A stretch of DNA of 64,000 bases from an uncultured Bariatricus sp. (GTDB taxonomy: Bacteria; Bacillota; Clostridia; Lachnospirales; Lachnospiraceae): assembly GCA_934320645.1 (NCBI GenBank), contig CAKRFP010000005.1, forward strand, positions 31,278-95,277, written 5' to 3'. The notes beneath the pieces were generated by a model that saw only the letters and a list, made by a program, of their open reading frames with translations, searched no databases and was not told the DNA's origin. Made by a program: the position numbers and the translations under genes. This document shows positions 1-8,966 of this stretch, in pieces. The stretch's first letter is position 1. Each line of letters starts with the position of its first letter.

Positions 1-2
1 AC

Positions 3-617
3 CTGAAAAATACAGAATACTGGAAAGTATTAAATGTCGCAGATGACGGTGTCATGGGATACCTTTCCATTCCAAAGATCAATATCAAACTTGCCATCTA
101 CCATGGTACTTCAGACAAAGATCTTCAAACCGGAGTCGGACATTTAAATGGCTCAAAACTTCCAATCGGAGGGGAAAGTACACACAGTATTCTTGCAGCA
201 CACCGGGGACTTCCAAGTGCCAAACTTTTTACCGATATCGATCAGCTCAAAGCAGGCGATAAATTTTACATCCATGTACTGGATGAAGTCCTTGCCTACA
301 AGGTAGATCAGATTCTCCCAATGGTAGACAAAGATGATCATGAAACTCTGGAAAAAGCGCTCCAGATTGAAGAGGGAAAAGACCAGGTTACTTTATTTAC
401 CTGTACTCCATACGGAGTCAACTCTCACCGCCTTCTCGTAAGAGGAACCAGAGTTCCTTATAACGGCGAAGAAGATGCGACAGAATCAGTATCCGATTCT
501 ATGGTAAAAGCCATTCAGAATTATTATATGCTTTACTTAGTTTTAGGACTTTCAATCACGATTCTTGTGATCATTCTCTTGCGATTTATTTTCAAGAGAA
601 AAGGACGCAAAGAATAA
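3..617 (+). CDS. Class C sortase, 5' end outside the window
   Basis: This transpeptidase joins pilin subunits or surface proteins at the outer face of the membrane. The frame is open from the window edge, so the N-terminus (signal/TM segment and any lid) is missing. The three catalytic residues are visible: His in LAAHRG, Cys in TLFTCTP and Arg in HRLLVRG. A C-terminal hydrophobic helix followed by FKRKGRKE is typical of class C (pilus) sortases. It lies 30 bp upstream of a pilin-like gene in the same direction, the usual arrangement of a pilus operon, although the rest of this operon is of the SipW/TasA kind. Family assignment is firm; the substrate is inferred from context. Confidence 0.9.
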   Translation: MKNTEYWKVLNVADDGVMGYLSIPKINIKLAIYHGTSDKDLQTGVGHLNGSKLPIGGESTHSILAAHRGLPSAKLFTDIDQLKAGDKFYIHVLDEVLAYKVDQILPMVDKDDHETLEKALQIEEGKDQVTLFTCTPYGVNSHRLLVRGTRVPYNGEEDATESVSDSMVKAIQNYYMLYLVLGLSITILVIILLRFIFKRKGRKE

Positions 618-646
618 CCAAGATTTCTTAAGGAGGACATGAGGCG

Positions 647-1654
647 ATGATGAATAAACGATTAAAACAGGGAAGTACCTTTCTCTTAGCTCTCGCTCTT
701 ACATTTCCGCTTCTCGCTCTGCCTGGTGCAAGAGCAGCGAATGCAGTTGAGACAGACAAAACAGACTGTTCGCTTGAATTCTCCGTCGGGGGGAACAATG
801 ACGAACTGAAAACCACAGAGATTAAAGTAGATCTCTATAAAGTGGCTTCCATCGATGAATCCGGTAATTATACCGCAATCGGCGCTTTCAAAAAACTGGA
901 TCTTTCTTCCGTAAGTGCTGATGATCTGGATGCCTCAGCAGCTACATGGGCTGAACGTGCAAAGGAAGCCCAGAAAATGCTGAAAGAGGATACTGCACCA
1001 ACGAAAAGTATTACCCTTGAAAATGGTGCCGGAACAGCAGATAATCTTGAAACAGGACTTTATCTTGTGGATACCAAAAAGGTAATCACAGCAAATTATA
1101 CTTATACCTTTACACCTTACCTGGTATCTCTTCCGACCAACAATTATTACACCACCAATAATGATGACTGGATCTACAATCTGACCGGTGACAATGCAGT
1201 TGGCCTGAAGCCGGAACAGCATACAAGATACGGCGATCTGGTGATCAACAAAGAGCTGGTCAGCCACAATGCCGCTCTTGGTGACAAGGCAACCTTCGTA
1301 TTCCAGATTGATATCACCACACCGGATCATAAGACAGAAACCAGAATCGAAGAGATTACCTTCGATGCCGCTGGTAAAGATTCCGTAACGATCAAGAAGA
1401 TTCCTGCCGGATCTACCGTGGTTGTGAAAGAGATCTACAGCGGTGCAAGCTACAAGCTCACTTCTCCGGATAACCAGACTGTAACGATCATCGCAAACGA
1501 TGAAAAAGAAGCAGGAGTAGCAGGAGAGACAGCAGAGGTTTCATTTACCAACGAACACGACGGACGTATCAATGGTGGATACGGAGTAAGAAATAATTTC
1601 AAACTGGATGAAAATGACCAGTATCAGTACACTGGAAACGGTTCAGAGAAATAG
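647..1654 (+). CDS. Pilin-like surface protein with isopeptide-type domains
   Basis: This 335-residue secreted protein probably forms a fibre subunit. A signal peptide (Lys/Arg start, hydrophobic stretch, cut near GARA-A) is followed by two beta domains. The second, starting near YGDLVINKELV, resembles the Spy0128/FctA-type pilin isopeptide-linkage domain, with VTIKKIPAGSTVVVKE and ending in SFTNEH. The C-terminus (YQYTGNGSEK) has no LPXTG-like motif, no hydrophobic helix and no basic tail, so by itself it cannot be anchored by a sortase in the usual way. An AAGGAGG at 630-636 precedes tandem ATG codons at 647 and 650; either may be the start. It sits between the sortase and the SipW-dependent proteins. 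Confidence 0.75.
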   Translation: MMNKRLKQGSTFLLALALTFPLLALPGARAANAVETDKTDCSLEFSVGGNNDELKTTEIKVDLYKVASIDESGNYTAIGAFKKLDLSSVSADDLDASAATWAERAKEAQKMLKEDTAPTKSITLENGAGTADNLETGLYLVDTKKVITANYTYTFTPYLVSLPTNNYYTTNNDDWIYNLTGDNAVGLKPEQHTRYGDLVINKELVSHNAALGDKATFVFQIDITTPDHKTETRIEEITFDAAGKDSVTIKKIPAGSTVVVKEIYSGASYKLTSPDNQTVTIIANDEKEAGVAGETAEVSFTNEHDGRINGGYGVRNNFKLDENDQYQYTGNGSEK

Positions 1655-1669
1655 AAAGGGGGAATCGGA

Positions 1670-2182
1670 ATGAGAAAGTTACATAAGAAACCACTTATCA
1701 TGGCAGCAGCAACACTTGCTCTTACCGGAACCCTGGCAGTTGGAAGCGCAATGGCGTATTTTACAACCTATTCGACAGCCGGCGGCGGTGTAACAATGAA
1801 TATGGGATTTACAGAAACCATCCCAAACGAAGAAGTCGATGAAAATGGAAAACACATTACCATTACCAATACCGGTGATTATGACTGCTTCGTAAGAGTC
1901 AAAGCATTTGCCCCTGTAGAACTTACATACAACGCACCGGACGGTGGATGGACAGATGGTGGTGACGGCTACTGGTATTACGATGAAGTACTTCCGGCAG
2001 GCGAAACCACAAGCCATGAACTCAATATCACTTACAAATTTCCATCAGGCGATGAGAAACCGGAAGAATTCAACATCGTAGTTATCGAAGAATGTACACC
2101 GGTTCTCTATCAGGAAGACGGAACCCCATACGCCGACTGGAACCACGTAATCACAAGCGACAGCGCACAGACAGCAGAGTAG
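1670..2182 (+). CDS. SipW-dependent secreted protein, TasA/CalY-like
   Basis: This 170-residue protein has the signal region typical of SipW-processed proteins: basic start, hydrophobic helix, GSAMAYFTTYSTAGG, then a short beta-rich domain with ITITNTGDYDCFVRVKAFAP. That layout is shared by TasA and camelysin (CalY) family members, which are biofilm fibre proteins or cell-surface metalloproteins. Its probable processing enzyme, a SipW-type signal peptidase, is encoded at the end of the same operon. The start follows GGGGGAAT closely. The gene is 15 bp after the pilin gene and 12 bp before the next. The exact role is not known; the family link rests on signal-peptide architecture and context. 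Confidence 0.7.
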   Translation: MRKLHKKPLIMAAATLALTGTLAVGSAMAYFTTYSTAGGGVTMNMGFTETIPNEEVDENGKHITITNTGDYDCFVRVKAFAPVELTYNAPDGGWTDGGDGYWYYDEVLPAGETTSHELNITYKFPSGDEKPEEFNIVVIEECTPVLYQEDGTPYADWNHVITSDSAQTAE

Positions 2183-2194
2183 GAGGTAGTGAAA

Positions 2195-2950
2195 ATGAAA
2201 AAGAAAAAACAATCATTTCCAAAGAAACCTGCCCTGATCCTGACAGCCGCAGCACTCCTGCTGGTTGGAAGTACTGTCGGAAGTACCAGAGCCGCTCTTA
2301 CTTACTACAGTGAGAATTATTCCGCACAGATGAACATGCAGAGCATCGGCGTATCTCTTCTGGAAAATGACAAAGTAGTCAGCAGCCGGGACTACGTATC
2401 AAACGACGAATGGAAAGGAACCTCAGAGGGTGAACTTTTGACAAACCTTCTCGAAAAAGATGATACATTTACCCCTGGCAAAAAATATGAAGAAGCCATC
2501 TCCGTTCAGAACAGTGGTAATATCGACACCTTCGTGCGTGTGATCATCACAAAGAGCTGGCAGGACAAAGAAGGTAAGAAAAATACCGAACTTTCACCTG
2601 ATCTGATTGAGCTGAATTTTCTGACAGACAATGGATGGCAGATTGCAGCAGATCAGTCCACCACAGAGCGTACCGTTCTTTATTACTCCAATGCGGTTAC
2701 AGCCGGAGATACCACACCGGCATTATCCGACACGATCCGAATCAATCCTTCGATTGCATCAGATGTAACAAAGCATGTATCTGAGGACGGACGTTCCATC
2801 ACTTACACTTACAAGTATGATGGCTATACTTTCCACATTGACGCGGAAGTGGATGCAGTTCAGACACACAACGCAAAGGACGCGATCAAGAGTGCCTGGG
2901 GCGTGGACGTGAATGTATCAGACGACGAAACAACAATGAGCTTACAGTAG
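2195..2950 (+). CDS. SipW-dependent secreted protein, second TasA-like member
   Basis: This 251-residue secreted protein has the same architecture as the preceding one: a lysine-rich start, hydrophobic helix, the SipW-type junction STRAALTYYSENY, then a beta-rich domain with SVQNSGNIDTFVRVIITKSW, which parallels the ITNTGDYDCFVRVKAF segment of the upstream protein. The ATG at 2195 is chosen over the GTG at 2189 because AGGAGGT at 2181-2187 leaves only one base before the GTG but seven before the ATG. It ends 13 bp before the next gene. It is probably a fibre or matrix component; function is inferred from the operon. Confidence 0.7.
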   Translation: MKKKKQSFPKKPALILTAAALLLVGSTVGSTRAALTYYSENYSAQMNMQSIGVSLLENDKVVSSRDYVSNDEWKGTSEGELLTNLLEKDDTFTPGKKYEEAISVQNSGNIDTFVRVIITKSWQDKEGKKNTELSPDLIELNFLTDNGWQIAADQSTTERTVLYYSNAVTAGDTTPALSDTIRINPSIASDVTKHVSEDGRSITYTYKYDGYTFHIDAEVDAVQTHNAKDAIKSAWGVDVNVSDDETTMSLQ

Positions 2951-2963
2951 GGAGGTACAGAGT

Positions 2964-3719
2964 ATGAAAAAGAAAATTTTGTGCCTCGCCATGACAGTGA
3001 TAATGGCAGCAGGGGTACACACAACTGCATTTGCAAAGGATTATCAGGGAGCCGACGGATGGCAGGTTAATTTCACCGGCGGCAAGATGGAAAGTAATTT
3101 TAAAAGCTCCGATGTGACTGACGAACTGGCAAATATCCAGCCGGGCGACAGCATTGAGTTCAAGGTTCAGCTTAAGAACTCCGACAGTACTAATACCGAC
3201 TGGTACATGACCAACGAAGTGATCCAGACGCTTGAGGATGCACAGTCTTCCGCAGAAGGTGGTGCTTACGAATACAAGCTGACCTATGTTGGAAGTGACA
3301 ATGCTGAAAAGGTACTCTATGACAGCTCAACTGTCGGAGGAGAAGGTGCTTCCAAAGCAGGAGAAGGTCTGAAGCAGATCGATAACTCAACCCAAGAATA
3401 TTTCTACCTCGGAAGACTTGCTTCCAATAATACCGGAACGGTACACCTTACCGTCGGTGTTGAAGGTGAGACACAGGGCAACGGTTATCAGCTCACACTC
3501 GCAAAGCTCCGCATGAACTTTGCAGTAGAAAAGGTTTCAGCCGGCAAAACCATCACCAAAAATAAGATTATAAAAACAACCAATACCGTTAAGACCGGTG
3601 ATACCGCAAGAGTTCTTCTCTTCTGTGTACTTGCACTGATCAGTGGACTGATCCTTCTTGCATATGGTATCTACACACTCAATAAGAACACAAAAAAACG
3701 CAGACAGAAAGGAGAGTAA
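2964..3719 (+). CDS. Membrane- or wall-anchored surface protein with VKTGD motif
   Basis: This 251-residue protein has a signal peptide (cut near AFAKD), an extracellular beta-rich domain (IQPGDSIEFKVQLKNSDS and following) and, near residue 210, TVKTGDTA followed by a hydrophobic helix and the basic tail KKRRQKGE. That C-terminal plan is a sortase sorting signal in which LPXTG is replaced by VKTGD, a variant seen in clostridial surface proteins. If it is a true signal, the class C sortase at the window start is the candidate enzyme; otherwise the helix is a plain membrane anchor. The ATG follows GGGAGGTA at a normal distance. Confidence 0.65.
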   Translation: MKKKILCLAMTVIMAAGVHTTAFAKDYQGADGWQVNFTGGKMESNFKSSDVTDELANIQPGDSIEFKVQLKNSDSTNTDWYMTNEVIQTLEDAQSSAEGGAYEYKLTYVGSDNAEKVLYDSSTVGGEGASKAGEGLKQIDNSTQEYFYLGRLASNNTGTVHLTVGVEGETQGNGYQLTLAKLRMNFAVEKVSAGKTITKNKIIKTTNTVKTGDTARVLLFCVLALISGLILLAYGIYTLNKNTKKRRQKGE

Positions 3720-3723
3720 GCAG

Positions 3724-4701
3724 ATGAAAAAATGGAAAAGATTACTGGTTTCTCTTCTGACTGTATCCATGACACTCGGTGCATCCACAATGAGCGTTAT
3801 GGCAGATGATACTACACCGTATACCTACAAGGTAACATTATCCGCAGGTAACAAAGGAACAATTAACGGACAGAACAAGATCGAGCAGGCAGACATTGCT
3901 TCCGGTTCTACCGTTACTTTCAATCTGAATGACATCCATGTAACAGACGACAAGTATTATGTCAAAGGAATCCGCCTCAGCGGACGTGACAATGACGAAG
4001 TACTTGCAGCTCCTTCCTTTACCGTTGATAAAGATGCCGACTACGTAGTCGCTTACGGAATCAAAGGCAACATGGTTGCCTATACCGTAAATTATCAGGA
4101 TGCATCCGGCAATTCACTGGCAGAGAGCCAGACTTTCTACGGCAATGTCGGTGACAAACCGGTAGTTGCTTACCGTTATATTGAAAATTATATTCCGGAT
4201 GCCCTTGCACTTACGAAGACTTTGAGTGATAATGAATCTGAGAATGTATTTACGTTTACCTACACACCGGGAGCTACAGACCGTATCGTTGAGACAACAA
4301 CGACTGTCACAACGACCGTTCCCGGAACCGCAACTCCTGCCGGTGCAGCTGGCACAACCGGAGCTGCCGGTACGACAGGTGCAGCCGCCGGTACCGGAAC
4401 AGGTACTACTGCTGGTACAGCAGGTGGCACTACAGCGGGTGATACTACAACAGACGGTACTGCCGGTGATACAACGAATGCAGACAATTCTCAGGATACG
4501 ACAGACGATACAACCACCGCACCGGATGAACAGACCCCAAAGTCTCTGGTAGATCTGGATGATGAAGACACTCCAAAAGGAAATATCGATGCGAAAGACA
4601 AGACGAGCAAAACTCCGATCGCAGCAGGCGTCGGAATCATCGTTGTTGCAGTAGCAGCTCTCACAGGACTGATCGTATTCTTAAAGAAACGCGCAAAATA
4701 A
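3724..4701 (+). CDS. MucBP-like surface protein with Thr/Gly/Ala stalk
   Basis: This 325-residue surface protein has a signal peptide (cut near VMADD), an N-terminal beta domain, and a segment YTVNYQDASGNSLAESQTF that matches the start of MucBP-type repeats. A low-complexity stalk of Thr, Gly and Ala follows (about residues 200-270), then a C-terminal hydrophobic helix ending KKRAK. No LPXTG motif is seen before the helix. The ATG at 3724 overlaps nothing and follows AAAGGAGAG at 3709-3717; an in-frame ATG 66 bp upstream lies inside the previous gene and is rejected. It is likely a projecting adhesin-like component of the fibre operon; binding to mucin is suggested only by the domain name. 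Confidence 0.65.
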   Translation: MKKWKRLLVSLLTVSMTLGASTMSVMADDTTPYTYKVTLSAGNKGTINGQNKIEQADIASGSTVTFNLNDIHVTDDKYYVKGIRLSGRDNDEVLAAPSFTVDKDADYVVAYGIKGNMVAYTVNYQDASGNSLAESQTFYGNVGDKPVVAYRYIENYIPDALALTKTLSDNESENVFTFTYTPGATDRIVETTTTVTTTVPGTATPAGAAGTTGAAGTTGAAAGTGTGTTAGTAGGTTAGDTTTDGTAGDTTNADNSQDTTDDTTTAPDEQTPKSLVDLDDEDTPKGNIDAKDKTSKTPIAAGVGIIVVAVAALTGLIVFLKKRAK

Positions 4702-4732
4702 AGAAAACGCGGCACTAAAGGAGAAGTCTTTT

Positions 4733-5263
4733 TTGAAGAGAACGAAGAAAAAGAAAAGCCCAGTGGCTGCAGTTTGCAGTGCACTGGGCACTGTTTTACT
4801 GACATTACTGATACTTGCCTGTATTCCGCTGACCATTCCGAAAGCCTTTGGTTTTCAGATGTACACTGTAATCAGTGGAAGTATGAAACCGGCGATCCCA
4901 ACAGGCAGCCTGGTCTATGTTAGGTACGAGGAACCGGGTACGATCGTCAAAGATGATGTCATTGCATTTTACAGTAACAATGCAGATGGTTCGATCATCA
5001 CCCACCGTGTGATTTCCAACAGCCAGGCGATGGGACAATTCATCACCAAAGGGGATGCCAACGAGGAGAAGGATATGAATCCGATCCCATACAGCAACTA
5101 CATCGGCAAAGTAAAGCTTTCAGTGCCGGTTGTCGGCGGTATCGCACAGACAGTAACCGGAACTGCCGGAAAGATTGCAGCCGCATCTCTGATCGGTCTT
5201 GCAGTGATCCTCGAGATCATCGCTGCCATGCTGGACAGGCATGGTGACGAAGCCGATGAATAG
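4733..5263 (+). CDS. sipW: Signal peptidase I, SipW (ER) type
   Basis: This 176-residue membrane peptidase is expected to process the SipW-dependent precursors encoded just upstream. It has an N-terminal membrane helix, the catalytic serine in ISGSMKPAIPTGSLVYV (about residue 50), the ITHRV box in which His replaces the Lys of ordinary signal peptidase I, and GDAN further on. A second hydrophobic helix closes the protein. The Ser/His pair defines the archaeal/ER-like SipW class. Translation starts at a TTG (4733) nine bases after AAAGGAG; no ATG is near. It is the last gene of the surface operon and is followed by a 160-bp gap. Confidence 0.9.
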   Translation: MKRTKKKKSPVAAVCSALGTVLLTLLILACIPLTIPKAFGFQMYTVISGSMKPAIPTGSLVYVRYEEPGTIVKDDVIAFYSNNADGSIITHRVISNSQAMGQFITKGDANEEKDMNPIPYSNYIGKVKLSVPVVGGIAQTVTGTAGKIAAASLIGLAVILEIIAAMLDRHGDEADE

Positions 5264-5422
5264 GAGCAGAGAATTTCAAAACGTAGAACGTTTGATATTT
5301 TAGCTTGCTAAAGTGTGAAACATTTGCTAAAATAATATCAGATTGTATTGTCAGAAGAAGATGGGGGAATTTCACAATTCTCCCATTTGTCATATATTGA
5401 AAAGAATGGAGAGGTGAACGGA
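5264..5422 (+). promoter_or_regulatory. Control region upstream of CdaR-type regulator with TTGCTAAA repeats
   Basis: The gap holds two exact TTGCTAAA direct repeats at 5305-5312 and 5324-5331 (19 bp apart), the first forming part of the palindrome TTTAGCTTGCTAAA, and an AT-rich tract after them. A smaller inverted repeat (TCAAAACGT...ACGTTTGA, about 5275-5294) may be a weak terminator for the surface operon. No clear -35/-10 pair can be assigned. The repeats are candidate operator sites for the downstream regulator; this is inference. Confidence 0.35.
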
Positions 5423-6526
5423 TTGTTATCCAACCAGATTTTACAGAGAACAATCAATGAAATAGGGGATATCATCGAGTGTAACTGTTCCATCTGGAAC
5501 ACAGACGGAGTGATGCTTGCAGCGGTAGGAAAGGAGAAGCCCGCGGTAAAAAAAGCGGTACTTTCATTTTTACAGGATCTGGAAGTCACAGGTGTATCGG
5601 AAGAGTACCTGGATGAATGTTATGGACTTTTCCCGGTTTACGATGATGACGAACTGACCTATATTTTCGTCATCGAACATTACGAGGAGATTGACCCACA
5701 CATCAGTGGACGGTTAAGTGTCTGCCAGTTGGAAAGCCTTCTAAGATCCGGAAGTGAACGGCTTGACCGCAACCGTTTTGTCCAGAACCTTATTCTGGAC
5801 AACCTGCTTCTGGTCGATATCTACAACCAGGCGAAAAAGCTTGGCATTACGGTCGAGCAGCGCAGAGTCGTCTATCTGATTGAGCCAAAGAATCCAGAGG
5901 ACACGATTGTCCTGGATATGATCCGCGGGATCTATGCTTCGGGAACCGGTGATTTCGTTACCGCTGTAGATGAAGGGCATATTATCCTGGTCAAATCCTT
6001 AGATACTACGGACGGTTATGATTCGATCCGGTCGACTGCCGAGATGCTGGTCGGTGCGATCAACACCGAAGCCATGGTCAATGTCCGGCTTTCCTTCGGA
6101 ACCATCGTCTCCGAACTCAAGGATGTCTCCCAGTCTTACAAAGAGGCAAGCATGGCACTGGATGTGGGACGTATCTTCTATCCGGAACGCAATATTTTAT
6201 CCTACCGCGAACTCGGGATCGGACGTCTGATCCATCAGCTCCCCGTTTCCTTATGCGAGATGTTTCTGGAAGAAGTCTTTGCCGGAAATGCCGTGGATCA
6301 GTTCGATGAAGAAACCTTATCCACAGTTGATAAATTTTTTGAAAACAGCCTGAATATTTCAGAGACAGCGAGACAGCTTTTCGTCCACCGGAATACACTC
6401 GTCTACCGTCTGGAGAAGATCCAGAAGCAGACCGGGCTGGATGTCAGAGTCTTTGAAGACGCCCTGACATTTAAGATTGCTCTCATGGTCGCAGACCACA
6501 TGAAATTCATAGAAAACAGAAAATAG
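5423..6526 (+). CDS. CdaR/PucR-family transcriptional regulator
   Basis: This 367-residue regulator has an N-terminal sensory part (INEIGDIIECNCSIWNTDG), a central GGDEF-like CdaR segment (LSFGTIVSELKDVSQSYKEASMAL) and a C-terminal helix-turn-helix of the PucR/CdaR kind (LNISETARQLFVHRNTLVYRLEKI). Such proteins usually sense a sugar acid or carboxylate and act on an adjacent catabolic gene. It lies 11 bp upstream of the hydratase, which is its likely target. The TTG at 5423 is preferred: GGAGAGG at 5408-5414 sits eight bases upstream and the protein then begins at the usual family start (LSNQIL...). In-frame TTG 5348 and GTG 5414 have no proper ribosome site. Confidence 0.85.
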   Translation: MLSNQILQRTINEIGDIIECNCSIWNTDGVMLAAVGKEKPAVKKAVLSFLQDLEVTGVSEEYLDECYGLFPVYDDDELTYIFVIEHYEEIDPHISGRLSVCQLESLLRSGSERLDRNRFVQNLILDNLLLVDIYNQAKKLGITVEQRRVVYLIEPKNPEDTIVLDMIRGIYASGTGDFVTAVDEGHIILVKSLDTTDGYDSIRSTAEMLVGAINTEAMVNVRLSFGTIVSELKDVSQSYKEASMALDVGRIFYPERNILSYRELGIGRLIHQLPVSLCEMFLEEVFAGNAVDQFDEETLSTVDKFFENSLNISETARQLFVHRNTLVYRLEKIQKQTGLDVRVFEDALTFKIALMVADHMKFIENRK

Positions 6527-6537
6527 GAGGACATGAT

Positions 6538-8829
6538 ATGGTGAAATTATACGAAGGCGGTGCTTATCTTTTACACGGTACTGAGGTAATCGCAGACGCA
6601 CCCGACGCACTTGCAGCTGTAAAAAGCAAGACAGGAATCGACACAACAAAGGAAGATGCTGCAAAAGAGACGATGGCTTACGGAATCTTAAGCGCGCATA
6701 ATACTTCCGATAATATGAAGCAGCTTCAGATCAAATTCGACAAGCTGACTTCGCACGACATTACCTTTGTCGGAATCATCCAGACAGCGAGAGCATCCGG
6801 ACTGGAGAAATTCCCGATCCCTTATGTTCTGACCAACTGCCATAACTCTCTGTGTGCAGTCGGCGGTACGATCAATGAAGATGATCACATGTTTGGTCTG
6901 ACCTGTGCAAAGAAATACGGCGGTGTCTATGTTCCGCCTCATCAGGCAGTTATCCACCAGTTTGCCCGTGAAATGCTCGCAGGCGGCGGCAAGATGATCC
7001 TTGGCTCTGACAGCCACACCCGCTACGGTGCACTCGGTACCATGGCAATGGGAGAGGGCGGACCGGAGCTTGTCAAACAGCTTCTGAACAAGACCTATGA
7101 TATCAAGATGCCGGGCGTTGTCGGAATCTATCTGGACGGCGAACCGATGAAGGGTGTCGGACCGCAGGACGTTGCCCTTGCGATCATCGGTGCAACCTTC
7201 GGCAATGGCTATGTGAATAATAAAGTCATGGAATTTGTCGGACCTGGCGTTGGCAAATTAAGTGCGGACTTCCGTATCGGAATTGATGTCATGACGACAG
7301 AGACAACCTGCCTGTCTTCCATCTGGAGAACCGATGACAAGATCAGAGAGTTCTACGATATCCACGGAAGAAGCAGTGATTTCAAAGAACTGAATCCGGG
7401 CGCAGTCGCTTACTACGACGGTCTTGTCTACGTCAACTTAAGCGAGATCAAGCCAATGATCGCCATGCCGTTCCATCCGTCCAATGTCTACACCATCGAA
7501 GATGTCAATGCCAACCTTGCAGATGTGCTTCATGATGTAGAGCAGCGCGCACTGGTAAGCCTTGACGGTGCGGTGGATTACTCTCTCCAGGATAAAGTCG
7601 TAAACGGTAAGCTTTACGTGGATCAGGGAATTATCGCAGGCTGTGCCGGCGGTGGTTTTGAAAATATCTGTGCAGCCGCAGACATCATCCGTGGCAAATA
7701 CATCGGCTCTGATGAATTTACCTTCAGTGTTTACCCGGCAAGTACACCAATCTACATGGAGCTTGTGAAAAATGGTGCGGTTGCTGACCTGATGGAAGCC
7801 GGTACGATCGTGAAGACTGCCTTCTGCGGACCGTGCTTCGGTGCAGGAGATACTCCGGCAAACAATGCATTTTCCATCCGTCACTCTACCCGTAACTTCC
7901 CGAACCGTGAAGGAAGTAAGCTGCAGAGTGGACAGATTGCATCGGTTGCTCTTATGGACGCACGTTCCATCGCCGCAACTGCTGCCAACAAAGGCTTCCT
8001 TACTCCGGCAACTGATTTTGATATTGAATACAAGAACCCGACCTACCACTTTGATTCCAGAATTTATGCAAATCGTGTCTTTGACAGCCACGGCGTTGCA
8101 GATCCGTCTGTCGAGATCAAATTTGGACCGAACATCAAGGACTGGCCGGCAATGAGTGCCCTTCCGGAGAATCTGATCCTGAAAGTCGTATCCGAAATCC
8201 ACGATCCTGTCACAACAACAGACGAACTGATCCCGTCCGGCGAGACTTCTTCTTATCGTTCCAACCCGCTTGGACTTGCTGAATTTGCACTTTCCAGAAA
8301 GGATCCTGCCTATGTAGGACGCGCGAAAGAGGTCCAGAAAGCCCAGAAAGCGATTGAAGCAGGTACTTGTCCACTGGATGTACTGGACGAATTAAAACCG
8401 GTGATGGCCACGATCCAGAAATCTTATCCGGAAGTCGGCAAAGGCAATATCGGTGTCGGAAGTACCATTTTCGCGGTCAAACCAGGTGACGGTTCTGCCC
8501 GTGAGCAGGCTGCTTCCTGCCAGAAAGTTCTCGGCGGTTGGGCAAATATCGCCAATGAATACGCAACCAAGCGTTACCGCTCGAACTTGATCAACTGGGG
8601 TATGCTTCCATTCATTACCGAAGAGGAACACACAAAGCTTTCCTTCAAGAACGGAGATTACATCTTCGTACCGGATGTCCGCAAAGCGGTCGAAGAAAAG
8701 GCTTCCACGATCAAAGCTTATGTTGTGGGCGATGAGCTGAAAGAAATCGATCTGAAGCTCGGTGATCTGACCGATGCAGAACGTGAGATTATCCTTAAAG
8801 GATGTCTGATCAATTATTACAGAGGTTAA
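6538..8829 (+). CDS. Aconitase-superfamily hydratase (YbhJ-like)
   Basis: This 763-residue cytosolic iron-sulfur hydratase belongs to the aconitase superfamily. DSHTRYG, the IAGCAGGG cysteine, the FCGPCFG cysteine pair and the late GDGSAREQAASC region supply the expected [4Fe-4S] ligands and substrate-binding segment. Length and motif order fit the YbhJ-like hydratase group rather than classical AcnA. A close paralogue lies at 38036-40303 beside citrate lyase genes, so citrate/aconitate-type substrates are plausible here too. AGGAGG at 6527-6532 precedes the ATG. It is probably co-transcribed with the regulator and ends in a terminator at 8875. Precise substrate is unproven. Confidence 0.85.
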   Translation: MVKLYEGGAYLLHGTEVIADAPDALAAVKSKTGIDTTKEDAAKETMAYGILSAHNTSDNMKQLQIKFDKLTSHDITFVGIIQTARASGLEKFPIPYVLTNCHNSLCAVGGTINEDDHMFGLTCAKKYGGVYVPPHQAVIHQFAREMLAGGGKMILGSDSHTRYGALGTMAMGEGGPELVKQLLNKTYDIKMPGVVGIYLDGEPMKGVGPQDVALAIIGATFGNGYVNNKVMEFVGPGVGKLSADFRIGIDVMTTETTCLSSIWRTDDKIREFYDIHGRSSDFKELNPGAVAYYDGLVYVNLSEIKPMIAMPFHPSNVYTIEDVNANLADVLHDVEQRALVSLDGAVDYSLQDKVVNGKLYVDQGIIAGCAGGGFENICAAADIIRGKYIGSDEFTFSVYPASTPIYMELVKNGAVADLMEAGTIVKTAFCGPCFGAGDTPANNAFSIRHSTRNFPNREGSKLQSGQIASVALMDARSIAATAANKGFLTPATDFDIEYKNPTYHFDSRIYANRVFDSHGVADPSVEIKFGPNIKDWPAMSALPENLILKVVSEIHDPVTTTDELIPSGETSSYRSNPLGLAEFALSRKDPAYVGRAKEVQKAQKAIEAGTCPLDVLDELKPVMATIQKSYPEVGKGNIGVGSTIFAVKPGDGSAREQAASCQKVLGGWANIANEYATKRYRSNLINWGMLPFITEEEHTKLSFKNGDYIFVPDVRKAVEEKASTIKAYVVGDELKEIDLKLGDLTDAEREIILKGCLINYYRG

Positions 8830-8874
8830 TAAACACAGTTATCCACAGAAAATTATGTGGAACAATCTTTTTTC

Positions 8875-8906
8875 AAAGGGACGGAAATTTTTCTGTCCCT
8901 TTTTGC
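8875..8906 (+). terminator. Intrinsic terminator after the hydratase
   Basis: A hairpin with AAAGGGAC-G-GAAA pairing with TTTC-T-GTCCCTTT (one G-T pair) is followed by a T run. It closes the regulator-hydratase operon and separates it from the sigma factor gene. Confidence 0.85.
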
Positions 8907-8966
8907 AACACTTTTACCTTTTTTGTACTCTTATCTATAAGAGACGGTTACGGGAGGAGGGATTTT

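Noticed and set aside
4260..4487. Val/Pro/Ala-rich minus-strand frame
   Set aside because: Antisense shadow of the Thr/Gly/Ala stalk in the MucBP-like protein.
8839..8847. DnaA box TTATCCACA after the first hydratase
   Set aside because: Single copy with no cluster, iterons or initiator nearby; expected by chance or minor.
8802..8966. Longer start for the sigma factor
   Set aside because: It runs through the terminator at 8875; the ATG at 8967 has GGAGGAGG.
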